36,378 bases of DNA from Lachnospiraceae bacterium (GTDB lineage: Bacteria; Bacillota; Clostridia; Lachnospirales; Lachnospiraceae): positions 1-36,378 of the forward strand of contig JAGAIZ010000075.1 in assembly GCA_017626325.1 (NCBI GenBank). Reading direction: 5' to 3'. The notes below the pieces were generated by a model. That model was not told where the DNA came from. It searched no databases and saw nothing but the letters and a program-made list of their open reading frames with translations. The position numbers and the translations under genes are program-made. Positions 26,591-34,069 of the stretch are shown piece after piece (the first letter of the stretch is position 1; every line of letters begins with the position of its first letter).

Positions 26591-27058
26591 TCAGGTTATC
26601 ATGGGCTTATCCCAGAATTCAATGTTCTCCTTCATCTTCTTAACGATGTTCAGAAAAATCTTATTCTGTACGGCTTCCGTCCACAGCCTGCCCTTCGTCA
26701 TGCCGCCCATTACATATTTAGACAGGATTCCTTTTAACACGTCCATATCTCTGATACCGGACCGGTCAATCATCCTCAGTTCATCCGCCACCGTGCGAAT
26801 CCGGTTTCTGGAATAAACATATGCGTAATTTCTGTCTAACAGCTTCGTCCTCTGCACCTCTTTAATAAAGCTCATCAATGTGCCGTCATATACCGGAAAC
26901 GTAATGGAATTCTCCCTGATTCCCGAACCTTCAAAGGTTTCCGACACCTTCTGTCCCGCTTTCTCTTCCAGCCAGGGAAGATACCGGATCAGCTTCTCCA
27001 CGTCCGGCTTGTAAGCATCTATAATCTGTTGTCTGTAAGCTATATCTTCTTTCTCCAT
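26591..27058 (-). CDS. Conserved-looking hypothetical protein (155 residues)
   Basis: I do not assign a family. The protein starts MEKEDIAYRQQIIDAYKPDV and has no signal peptide or membrane segment. Notable features are YLPWLEEKAG near residue 25, FPVYDGTLMSFIKEVQRT near 54, DRNYAYVYSRNRIRT near 75, and ILSKYVMGGMTKGRLWTEAV near 111. This mix of conserved-looking aromatic and Gly/Met patches suggests a real, folded cytosolic protein, and codon use matches the neighbours. A 14-base palindrome, TGACATACTTGTCA, lies 79 bases upstream (27137-27150) and could be an operator. The TetR gene lies downstream on the same strand. Confidence 0.75.
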   Translation of the reverse strand: MEKEDIAYRQQIIDAYKPDVEKLIRYLPWLEEKAGQKVSETFEGSGIRENSITFPVYDGTLMSFIKEVQRTKLLDRNYAYVYSRNRIRTVADELRMIDRSGIRDMDVLKGILSKYVMGGMTKGRLWTEAVQNKIFLNIVKKMKENIEFWDKPMIT

Positions 27059-27247
27059 CCCGGTTACTGCCTTTCCTCATGCGCCGCTGCACTCAATCCA
27101 GCCAGTCAAAAAAAACTGACATGCGTTCCTCTCTCGTGACATACTTGTCATTTTATTCTAACATACTTTTTTTAAAAGTACAGCACAAAATACTTTGAAA
27201 CTTCTTGTGCATATTGCCAAAACATGCTTTTCACGGCCTTCTATTTC

Positions 27248-27276
27248 TTGTAATTATTTTTGCTCAGTCTTATAAT
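27248..27276 (+). promoter_or_regulatory. Sigma-70-type promoter of the cNMP-binding-like gene
   Basis: TTGTAA (27248-27253), a 17-base spacer and a perfect TATAAT (27271-27276). Transcription would start near 27283, giving a leader of about 83 bases. Confidence 0.75.
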
Positions 27277-27328
27277 TAAAGTATCATGGGAGAAGTTCAT
27301 GAGATAATAAGTTACAAATCAGAAGGGG

Positions 27329-27349
27329 CATCTGCATTGCGTGCAGATG
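27329..27349 (+). promoter_or_regulatory. Leader hairpin just before the ribosome site
   Basis: CATCTGCA and TGCAGATG form a perfect 8-bp stem with a five-base loop in the leader. It ends one base before the AGGGG ribosome site, so it could affect translation or mRNA life. No T-run follows. Confidence 0.5.
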
Positions 27350-27365
27350 TAGGGGACTATAATAT

Positions 27366-29630
27366 ATGGCTTTAAAAGAATATCCGGCTGGCACACAGTT
27401 GGTTCAGAGCGAACAGAACATTACCGCTTTGCACGTCATTGCAAAGGGCGCCGTCCGTGCCGCTTATCCGGGCGGTGTTTTCTACTTATACAAGGGAGAT
27501 GTCATTGGCGTCTGTGAACTTTTCTTCGGCTCCTATTTCATTTCCTATCAGGCGGAGGAAGCCGTATCGCTCGCTTCTTATCCGTATTCCGCAGCGCAGT
27601 TGTCCAATATCATGCATTCTAATGCCGATATGGCTAACCTGATCGTCACCTCCATGTTCAGACAGCTCCAGGAGATTCTGGATCAATACGAGCTGGCGCG
27701 TTTCGACTGCGATAATTTCTATCACTATCTTACCGACAGCTACGACGAATATCTGTCCTTCTGTTCCAAACATGGTTTTTCGCCCAGAGCGCTTCCGGGG
27801 CTGGAATCTTTGTCCGAACTTGTATTGGAAGAAGATATTGACCGCTGGCTTGGCGGCTACTATTCCCAGCTTCATAGGATGGTGACCGGAAAGCCCATTA
27901 AAGGACAGGATCCTGATTTTCTGCTGGGGCTTGTCTTCAAAGCCAGCCAGGACGTTCATGAGGTAGTATCTGTCTGCCGTGTTTTATACGATTATAAAGC
28001 GGATATCTCCAATCTGCTGATGAATGAAAATCATTTGGATTTCTTCGATTTATACGCGAATCTTCTATATAAGATCGGCTCTAACGCCGACGATTCCACC
28101 AGCCTGATCGCCGCGCTGAGCACCATGATGATCCAGTTGGAGAGCCAGCCCTCCATCGATCAGACTATGTACCGCACACGAGTTGCCGAGTATAAGGACC
28201 GGCTCAATAACTTAAGCGAATACACACAGACCCAGCCCAATGATGAAGCCCAAGCGGATGAGATGCCTGATATCATGGATTCCCTGAATACGATCCTTAC
28301 CTATTCCGGCGTTGATGAAGAGACGGCTTCTTCCTTTAGAAACGCAATCGGCAAATACACTAAGATGCCTGACAAGAACAGTTCTGACGACGCCTCCAGG
28401 AAACTGCGGCTTACGATCACCAAGCTGTTCTATCAGATTTATGAAAAAGCATTTTTGAAAAGCCTGCATGACGCCTCAGTACCCAGGGTACTGCAGATGT
28501 TCTTCAACTTCGGCTACGTGGATGAACATCTCGCCGGCATGGATAACGCCGCTTATCTGTATTCTATTGCTGACAAGCTTCCTACGGATCCCGGTAAGAA
28601 AGTCTACAGCATTTATGAATGGCTGCATGCCATCTATACCGGACAGAAAATGCCCAGCCGCAATGAGTTTGACACCGACTATCTGGCTTATGTCCACGAA
28701 CTGAAAATGACCGGCAAGATCAGCGCTGCCGAAGAAACCAGCATGCAGAATGACAGGGAGAAACGTGTTCTTTTCGAAATGCACAATATGTTTCCTTGTG
28801 TCAACAAGATCTCCTTTGGACGTATCAGCAGTTTCTGTCCGGTCTTCTCAGAGCACAATATCCTGAAGGACCTGGACGCTTCCCTCGTATCGGCGGAGAA
28901 GATAGAAAACGCCTTTGCGCAGATTCGTTCCATTGATTTCAGCGCCTACTACCGCGATATGATCTACACCAATCCGGAACTTGGCATCGGCAAGGAATAT
29001 ATCGGCGTAGAGATTCTTCCCGATATTATCCTGATGCCTAATATCGGTATCCGCGGCGTTATGTGGCAGGAAATCGAAGGACGCAAGCGTACTACGCCGT
29101 CCCGTATGATGGTATCCATTTTCCAGATGGAAGATCTGACCAATATTCTGGTACGTCTGACCGCCGATTTCCGTTGGGAAATGTGCAAGCGTGTCCAGGG
29201 CGCCAGATGGAACGACGTCTCCGACGCTTCCCTTACAAGCGAATACTTCGACTATATCCAGTTCTATAAGAAAAACAGGGACCTGTCGGCGGATGCCAAG
29301 GATAAGATCAAGCTCAGTATGCAGAAAGCAAAGAACAGTTTCAAGGAAATGTTTATCAGGGATTACGAATCATGGATTCTCTACGAGGGTACCGGTTCTC
29401 CAAGATTAAACAAGATAGCCCGCGGCATTCTCTTCACCTACTGTCCTTTTGCCAAAGAGGTCCGCGAACGGCTGAAAGCCAATCCGCTCTATAAAGATAC
29501 TATGGATCGTTATGACATCAAGCTCAGCCAGAAGCTTCATCATTACGATAACCTGTTCCAAAAGCTTAAGAACATGGGCGCGGAGATACCCAGGGAAATC
29601 CAGGAACAGCGCAATTACCTGAGCAAATAA
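27366..29630 (+). CDS. Cyclic-nucleotide-binding-domain-like protein with long helical C-terminus
   Basis: This is a 754-residue cytosolic protein; the ATG follows AGGGG by ten bases. Residues 1-110 look like a CRP/CAP-type beta-barrel: MALKEYPAGTQLVQSEQNIT, HVIAKGAVRAAYPGG, and YKGDVIGVCELFFGSYFISY. The phosphate-binding cassette is not canonical, because the usual Arg-Ala pair is not seen, so it may bind another ligand or none. No helix-turn-helix follows; the remaining 640 residues are mostly helical and unrecognised, with an acidic linker near 290-310. It is not a transcription factor of the CRP type. It has its own promoter and faces the formate channel gene across a shared terminator. 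The role may be sensory or scaffolding, by inference only. Confidence 0.85.
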   Translation: MALKEYPAGTQLVQSEQNITALHVIAKGAVRAAYPGGVFYLYKGDVIGVCELFFGSYFISYQAEEAVSLASYPYSAAQLSNIMHSNADMANLIVTSMFRQLQEILDQYELARFDCDNFYHYLTDSYDEYLSFCSKHGFSPRALPGLESLSELVLEEDIDRWLGGYYSQLHRMVTGKPIKGQDPDFLLGLVFKASQDVHEVVSVCRVLYDYKADISNLLMNENHLDFFDLYANLLYKIGSNADDSTSLIAALSTMMIQLESQPSIDQTMYRTRVAEYKDRLNNLSEYTQTQPNDEAQADEMPDIMDSLNTILTYSGVDEETASSFRNAIGKYTKMPDKNSSDDASRKLRLTITKLFYQIYEKAFLKSLHDASVPRVLQMFFNFGYVDEHLAGMDNAAYLYSIADKLPTDPGKKVYSIYEWLHAIYTGQKMPSRNEFDTDYLAYVHELKMTGKISAAEETSMQNDREKRVLFEMHNMFPCVNKISFGRISSFCPVFSEHNILKDLDASLVSAEKIENAFAQIRSIDFSAYYRDMIYTNPELGIGKEYIGVEILPDIILMPNIGIRGVMWQEIEGRKRTTPSRMMVSIFQMEDLTNILVRLTADFRWEMCKRVQGARWNDVSDASLTSEYFDYIQFYKKNRDLSADAKDKIKLSMQKAKNSFKEMFIRDYESWILYEGTGSPRLNKIARGILFTYCPFAKEVRERLKANPLYKDTMDRYDIKLSQKLHHYDNLFQKLKNMGAEIPREIQEQRNYLSK

Positions 29631-29646
29631 CAAGTACTTTCCAAAC

Positions 29647-29712
29647 AAGCGGCATGAATCCCCTGAATAAACGGCATAAATTCTCTGAATAAACGGCATA
29701 AATTCTCTGAAC
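29647..29712. repeat. 22-bp tandem repeat, three copies
   Basis: Copies are at 29647-29668 (four mismatches), 29669-29690 and 29691-29712 (one mismatch). They lie in the short non-coding gap between the cNMP-like gene stop and the bidirectional terminator. Confidence 0.75.
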
Positions 29713-29716
29713 GAAC

Positions 29717-29789
29717 AACATATTAACGCAAACAAAACGGAAATCAACTGCCATGCCGGGCGCTGATTTCCGTTTTGTTTTAATATGTT
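29717..29789. terminator. Bidirectional rho-independent terminator
   Basis: A perfect 17-bp stem (29730-29746 with 29764-29780) with A-rich left and T-rich right flanks is extended after a small bulge by AACATATTA (29717-29725) pairing with TAATATGTT (29781-29789). It lies between two convergent genes and should stop transcription from both. Confidence 0.9.
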
Positions 29790-29823
29790 ACTTCTCTTAT
29801 TTTTAAATCGCTTCTCCTGCTCA

Positions 29824-30663
29824 TTACCGCTTCCAGTTCTTCCGGTAAATGAAGAAACACAGACACCCCAGAACAACAGAACCTCCTACGATATTTCCCA
29901 GGGTAACAGGTATCAGATTATGTACCAGTCCGCCGACTGAGACCGCCGCGCACTGTTCGGCGGTAATACCGTACAACTCCTCCGCTTTCGCCACATATTC
30001 CGGATTCGATGCCGCAAACATACCTGCCGGAATATAGTACATATTGGCGACACAGTGCTCATATCCGGCTACCACAAACGCCCAGATCGGGAAGAAAATC
30101 GCAAGCAGCTTACCGGCAATATCCTTGGCTGACGCGGCTGTCAGAATCGCCGCGCACACCAGCACGTTACACATAATACCGGACATAAATGCCTTGTCAA
30201 AAGACATCGTTGCCTTGGAAAGCGCTACTTTAATCGTATACGCGCCCAAAGCGCCGCCCGTATAATCGTACTGCCCGCTGTAATAAACCACAGCGTCTAT
30301 AACCAGCGCGCCAACCAGATTGCTCAGATAGACAACCACCAGATTGCGCAGCATTTTAACCGCCTTAAACTTCTTATCCAGCACCCCCATAATCATCAGA
30401 CAATTGCCGGTAAATAACTCTCCGCCGATCAGCACGATCATCATAAGCCCTACCGGGAAAATGCAGCCCGCCAGCGTCCTTGCCAGTCCGACGTCAGCTA
30501 TGCTGTGTACCGCCACGCTGCTGCTGGCGCCGCCGATCGCGATAAACGCCCCCGCCAGAATACCCAATAAGATCATCTTGCCAAGCGGCAGATTCGCCTT
30601 TACGACACCGGCATTAATATTGGCTTCTATCACCTCAGCCGGTGCATTCATATGTTCGTTCAT
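29824..30663 (-). CDS. Formate/nitrite transporter family channel (FocA/NirC type)
   Basis: This is a 279-residue membrane protein with about six transmembrane helices, the usual length for the family. Family patterns are clear: GGASSSVAVH, GGELFTGNCLMIMG, FVVAGYEHCVANMYYIPAG, the pore His in VGGLVHNLIPVTLGNIVGG, and a basic C-terminus YRKNWKR. FNT channels are pentamers that move formate, nitrite or hydrosulfide across the cell membrane; I cannot tell which substrate applies here. It has a good ribosome site (GGAGAGGAAAG) and appears to be a single-gene unit. Confidence 0.95.
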   Translation of the reverse strand: MNEHMNAPAEVIEANINAGVVKANLPLGKMILLGILAGAFIAIGGASSSVAVHSIADVGLARTLAGCIFPVGLMMIVLIGGELFTGNCLMIMGVLDKKFKAVKMLRNLVVVYLSNLVGALVIDAVVYYSGQYDYTGGALGAYTIKVALSKATMSFDKAFMSGIMCNVLVCAAILTAASAKDIAGKLLAIFFPIWAFVVAGYEHCVANMYYIPAGMFAASNPEYVAKAEELYGITAEQCAAVSVGGLVHNLIPVTLGNIVGGSVVLGCLCFFIYRKNWKR

Positions 30664-30726
30664 ACTTTCCTCTCCTTCTCTTTGTCTCTGACAATACCCC
30701 TGTACATCATTTCTATTGACGTAATG

Positions 30727-30755
30727 ATGTTACCATATCCGCGATTAGAAATCAA
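30727..30755 (-). promoter_or_regulatory. Possible promoter of the FNT gene
   Basis: On the minus strand TTGATT (30750-30755), a 17-base spacer and TAACAT (30727-30732). The -10 is weak and overlaps a GTAA/TTAC palindrome, so control by a regulator is possible. Confidence 0.4.
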
Positions 30756-30998
30756 TTCATGTACTAAAGTTTGTACATTTCATTTTTCTTCCTTTACTCA
30801 TGAGCAAAATGGTTTTAAAAAAAGAAGTTTTAAGTCGATTTTATCTCCTTTTTCGACTTGTTTCGCCAATATAGTGCTATTCTTCTGCAATATAATTATA
30901 GACTATTCCACAAAAAACCATTATATTATTTATAGACTTGATTACGGAAGTCAAGTCGGTAATAGCAATTCCGGAAGAATTCCCCTTTTACACAAGCG

Positions 30999-31031
30999 AA
31001 ACCACCGATAGCACGGAACTATCGGTGGTTT
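30999..31031. terminator. Strong terminator hairpin after the GH13 gene
   Basis: A perfect 13-bp stem, AAACCACCGATAG (30999-31011) with its complement at 31019-31031, has a seven-base loop. It lies 37 bases past the GH13 stop. The better T-run (TTTTGTTTT) is on the plus side, so it may work both ways. Confidence 0.8.
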
Positions 31032-31068
31032 TGTTTTACAGAAGAAATTGTATGAAGCAAGCAGACTG

Positions 31069-32910
31069 TCACTTAAGCACTAAGACAGAATACCCCGGCA
31101 TCTGTGCTGTTCCATTCTCCAGCGCAATCTGCTCTTCGCCGGTGACAAGCGCCGCCCTTATCCGCGCATTGTCTGTGACCGCCTCCCCATTCAGCGTAAT
31201 GGCGCTCAGGTTCAGCTTCACAGGCTCCGCTCCTGTCACAAACACGAGCAGAAGCTCAGAATCGTCATAAGTCTTACGAAGCACACATACGGAGTCTCCA
31301 TTGCCTTCCTCCACCATGTAGCTTCCTACGCCGTCCGGCGTCAGGCATTCCACATCGCCTCTGGCAATCTCAGGATTCTGGTTCCGCACCTTGATCGCCT
31401 TCTTATAATATTGATAGACAGAATCCGCATCCTTCTCCTGCTCTTCGAGGCTTTCGAACTTCATCTTTACAGCGTCCATATCCGCCGGGCCGTCGCACAT
31501 TCCCCGGGCGTCGTCGTCCATGCTCCAGTACATGGGCGCACGCTTGTTCTCATCCTTGCCGGAGCCTTTCATGCCCAGTTCTTCTCCATAATAGACGAAA
31601 GCGGAACCGCTCATAAAGAGATTCATGGCCCCGGCCATCTTGGTCTGCGCCGGGGAATCGTCGCCGGAATAATACCCCGCGCTTCTGCCCATATCGTGAT
31701 TCGTCGAGAAGGGCGCGTCGATATAGTCCTCATTGTACGCGCCGAAGGTCTCCGACAGTCCGGCCGCCGTCTCGCCGTATTTAGAAGCCTTAGAGCCATT
31801 TAACACCTTGGCGATAATGCCGTCCTTATCCGCAAATTCAAAGTTAAAGAGACTGTCGATGCCGCTGCCGTAATAAGGGGCATACTCCGCCAGTGAAAGC
31901 CATGCCTCCCCTACCAGATAAGCGTCCTCCCTCTGCGCCTTCACGGTATCACTGAACCAGGTGAGAAACTCTATATTAGACTGGGGCGCGCCGGAATAAT
32001 ACTCCTTCACCGCGTCCAGGCGGAAGCCGCCTACGCCCATATCCAGCCAGTACTGTGTAATATCCGCGATCTCTTCCTTCAACGCCGCACAGTCCAGATT
32101 GAAATCCGGCATTTCTGACCAGAACTGAGCCTCATAGTACCAGTCCGTGCCCTCTACAGCATAGTAACCGCCGCCCTGCTCTTTGGAGAAATGGTAATAA
32201 TCCACATAAGGGCATTCGCTGCTGTCAGGCTCTCCGTCTCCCAGTGCCTGCAAGTAAGCGCAGGCCTCCCGAAACCACGGATTCTCGGAAGAACTGTGGT
32301 TCAGCACCAAATCCATGATCACCTTGATGCCCCGCTTGTCGCACTCTGCAAGAAGCTCCTTAAAGTCCTCCAGCGTTCCGTACTGCTCGTCTATCTCATA
32401 ATAATCCGCCACATCATACTTATGATAAGTAGGCGAAGGATTCACCGGCATCAGCCAGATACCGTTACAGCCCAGATCGGAATCCGTAGCATCATCACCG
32501 TCGTTGATATAGTCCAGCTTCGAGATCAGCCCCTGCAGATCACCGATACCATCCCCGTCGCTGTCGCAGAAGGAATAGACGAAGACCTCGTAGTAGGTTC
32601 TGTAGTTATCGTCAATGATATTTAACGGGATCGTGTCCGTCACGTCCGACTGCACGATGTCCGCGCTGTCAGCAGAACCTTCGGCAGCACTGTCTCCTGC
32701 ACCTTCTTCTGTACTGTAGTCTGCGCTGTTTTCTGCGCCGTCATTTTGCTCCGACGCCTCAGCTCCGCCGGCAGGCATGCCGTCTTCCGTTCCTTCTGCC
32801 GGATTCTGCAAGATAACCGTCCGGCCCTGTCCCTCGCTGCCCCCGCAGGCGCATAACATCATAGAGACTGCCAGTGTGATCGCTGTCAATGTTGTAGTTT
32901 TCTTTCTCAT
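31069..32910 (-). CDS. Extracellular GH13 alpha-amylase-family lipoprotein
   Basis: This 613-residue protein has a lipoprotein signal: a basic start, a hydrophobic stretch and the lipobox LCAC with Cys22. Residues 23-95 are an acidic Gly/Ala/Ser linker that would lift the enzyme off the membrane. The GH13 barrel starts near YYEVFVYSFCDSDGDGIGDL, with a likely calcium loop in DSDGDGIGD. Conserved regions are DLVLNHS (200-206), GFRLDAVK with nucleophile Asp299, GEAW with acid/base Glu335, and NHD with His405 and Asp406. The family cleaves alpha-1,4 or alpha-1,6 glucans. Next to a MalEFG-type importer it most likely trims starch or maltodextrin outside the cell so the products can be imported. 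GGAGAGGAGAC precedes the ATG. Confidence 0.95.
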   Translation of the reverse strand: MRKKTTTLTAITLAVSMMLCACGGSEGQGRTVILQNPAEGTEDGMPAGGAEASEQNDGAENSADYSTEEGAGDSAAEGSADSADIVQSDVTDTIPLNIIDDNYRTYYEVFVYSFCDSDGDGIGDLQGLISKLDYINDGDDATDSDLGCNGIWLMPVNPSPTYHKYDVADYYEIDEQYGTLEDFKELLAECDKRGIKVIMDLVLNHSSSENPWFREACAYLQALGDGEPDSSECPYVDYYHFSKEQGGGYYAVEGTDWYYEAQFWSEMPDFNLDCAALKEEIADITQYWLDMGVGGFRLDAVKEYYSGAPQSNIEFLTWFSDTVKAQREDAYLVGEAWLSLAEYAPYYGSGIDSLFNFEFADKDGIIAKVLNGSKASKYGETAAGLSETFGAYNEDYIDAPFSTNHDMGRSAGYYSGDDSPAQTKMAGAMNLFMSGSAFVYYGEELGMKGSGKDENKRAPMYWSMDDDARGMCDGPADMDAVKMKFESLEEQEKDADSVYQYYKKAIKVRNQNPEIARGDVECLTPDGVGSYMVEEGNGDSVCVLRKTYDDSELLLVFVTGAEPVKLNLSAITLNGEAVTDNARIRAALVTGEEQIALENGTAQMPGYSVLVLK

Positions 32911-32938
32911 GTCTCCTCTCCTTCTGACTCTGCTTTAG

Positions 32939-33136
32939 GCATTTGCGAAACTCCTTCATCATTGTTGAAATTGCACAAATTGTATAACCAACACAGCCGC
33001 GCTTTCGCTCCGTTCCAGACGCAGCGGATACTAGGCTCGAAACAACCTCGCCAAGTACCGGCGTCTTCCAAGGGGCTTGCTTATGGTTATACAATTTGCA
33101 CAATTAAAGTTATGTTGTGAAGAGTTTCGCAAACGC
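32939..33136. repeat. Nested palindromic element, MITE-like or structured RNA
   Basis: Outer arms at 32939-32953 and 33122-33136 match at 14 of 15 bases. Inner arms at 32969-32990 and 33084-33105 match at 20 of 22. The spacings between outer and inner arms are nearly equal (15 and 16). Inside, AGACGC/GCGTCT (33017-33022, 33061-33066) encloses another imperfect stem at 33025-33060. The 10-base direct repeat CTTCTGACTC is found at 32921-32930 and 33136-33145, near the ends. The whole can fold as one long hairpin on either strand. Confidence 0.65.
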
Positions 33137-33163
33137 TTCTGACTCCGTTTATTCGCGCAATAA

Positions 33164-33192
33164 GACCGGCTGCACATAGGGTACAGCCGGTC
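33164..33192 (-). terminator. Terminator after the MalG-like permease
   Basis: Perfect arms GACCGGCTG (33164-33172) and CAGCCGGTC (33184-33192) have an 11-base loop and are followed on the minus strand by TTATT. It lies 35 bases past the permease stop. Confidence 0.75.
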
Positions 33193-33226
33193 ATTACTCT
33201 CATACCATCGGCACCAGCCAGGACGA

Positions 33227-34069
33227 TTAACCCTTTACGGAACCGCCTGTGATACCTTCTACATAGAACTTCTGCATGATCACGAACAGGATGGAGATCG
33301 GAATGGAAATGATCACGCCGCCTGCACAGAATACAGAGAAGTATTTATTGATCATGGACTTGCCCAGCATGTTGAACAGTCCGATCGCTACCGTCCAGTC
33401 TGTCGCCACACCGGAATTGAGCATCAGCTTCGCGAATACGAAGTCACCCCAAGGCATCAGGAATGCATTGATAACCGTATATACGATGATCGGCTTAGAC
33501 AGCGGGATGATAATTTTCCAGAAAATCTTCGCCTCAGAAGCGCCCTCCAGTCTCGCCGCCTCACTTAAGGAGACAGAGATCGTATCCATGAATCCCTTAC
33601 AGATCAGGAAACCAAGACCCGCGCCCGCAGAGTATACGATAACCATACCTACATGGCTGTTCGTCAAGCCGATTGTCTTTAAAGTAAAATAAACGGCAAT
33701 CATGGACAATACGCCGGGGAACATATTCAGAATAATACTGAAACTCATCAACTGCTTTCTGCCCGGGAAACGCAGCTTACTCATCGTATAACTTACCATC
33801 AATACCAGAATGGTAGAGATGACGCAGGTAAAGATCGCAATAATAAGCGTGTTCATAAACCATTTGTTATACTGCACGATGGAGTCGGAACGGAAGAACA
33901 ACTGCGCGTAGTTATCCAGCGTCCATGTATCCGGGAAGAAATGGGAAGTGTTGATTCCCTTATAACCGCTAAACGACGTAACAAACAGCCAGAGAATCGG
34001 CACCAGCCAGATGACTACCAGGAGAAGCAGAAAAACATGTCTTAAAACCAGATTTACTTTCTTTTTCAT
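33227..34069 (-). CDS. MalG-like ABC sugar transporter permease
   Basis: This 280-residue permease has about six membrane helices. The EAA loop that docks on the ATPase is clear: SLSEAARLEGASEAKIFWKI followed by IPLSKP. It ends in YVEGITGGSVKG, typical of MalG-type subunits. Its ATG overlaps the MalF stop by one base (TAATG), so translation is coupled. With the MalF-like subunit it forms the membrane channel for the nearby sugar-binding protein. No ATPase gene is in the window; a shared MsmX-type ATPase elsewhere is usual for such Firmicutes systems. Confidence 0.95.
   Translation of the reverse strand: MKKKVNLVLRHVFLLLLVVIWLVPILWLFVTSFSGYKGINTSHFFPDTWTLDNYAQLFFRSDSIVQYNKWFMNTLIIAIFTCVISTILVLMVSYTMSKLRFPGRKQLMSFSIILNMFPGVLSMIAVYFTLKTIGLTNSHVGMVIVYSAGAGLGFLICKGFMDTISVSLSEAARLEGASEAKIFWKIIIPLSKPIIVYTVINAFLMPWGDFVFAKLMLNSGVATDWTVAIGLFNMLGKSMINKYFSVFCAGGVIISIPISILFVIMQKFYVEGITGGSVKG

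Larger units (their letters stand above)
27059..27365. promoter_or_regulatory. Divergent intergenic region with palindrome
   Basis: This 307-base AT-rich region lies between divergent genes. It holds a perfect inverted repeat TGACA-TACT-TGTCA (27137-27150) near the minus-strand gene, and the plus-strand promoter and leader hairpin described separately. Nothing else was recognised. Confidence 0.5.
30664..31068. other. Intergenic region between FNT channel and GH13 genes
   Basis: This 405-base AT-rich region has no credible gene. It holds a possible FNT promoter, inverted repeats ATGTAC/GTACAT (30759-30778) and GACTTGA/TCAAGTC (30935-30957), a GTAA/TTAC palindrome near 30721-30733, and the GH13 terminator. 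Confidence 0.6.
32911..33226. other. Intergenic region between MalG-like and GH13 genes
   Basis: This 316-base gap has no gene. It is filled by the MalG terminator (33164-33192) and a nested palindromic element (32939-33136). A promoter for the GH13 gene is expected here but was not resolved. Confidence 0.6.

Noticed and set aside
29406-29876. Minus-strand frame with repeated FIQRIYAVYSG-like peptides
   Set aside because: The repeats come from the 22-bp DNA repeat and the frame crosses the terminator and the end of the opposite gene.
30715-30735. FNR-type site before the formate/nitrite channel
   Set aside because: TTGACGTAATGATG lacks the TTGAT-N4-ATCAA symmetry; only a different short palindrome is present.
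32759-33103. Minus-strand frame across the palindromic element into the GH13 start
   Set aside because: It overlaps the GH13 signal peptide in another frame and is made from repeat sequence; no ribosome site.
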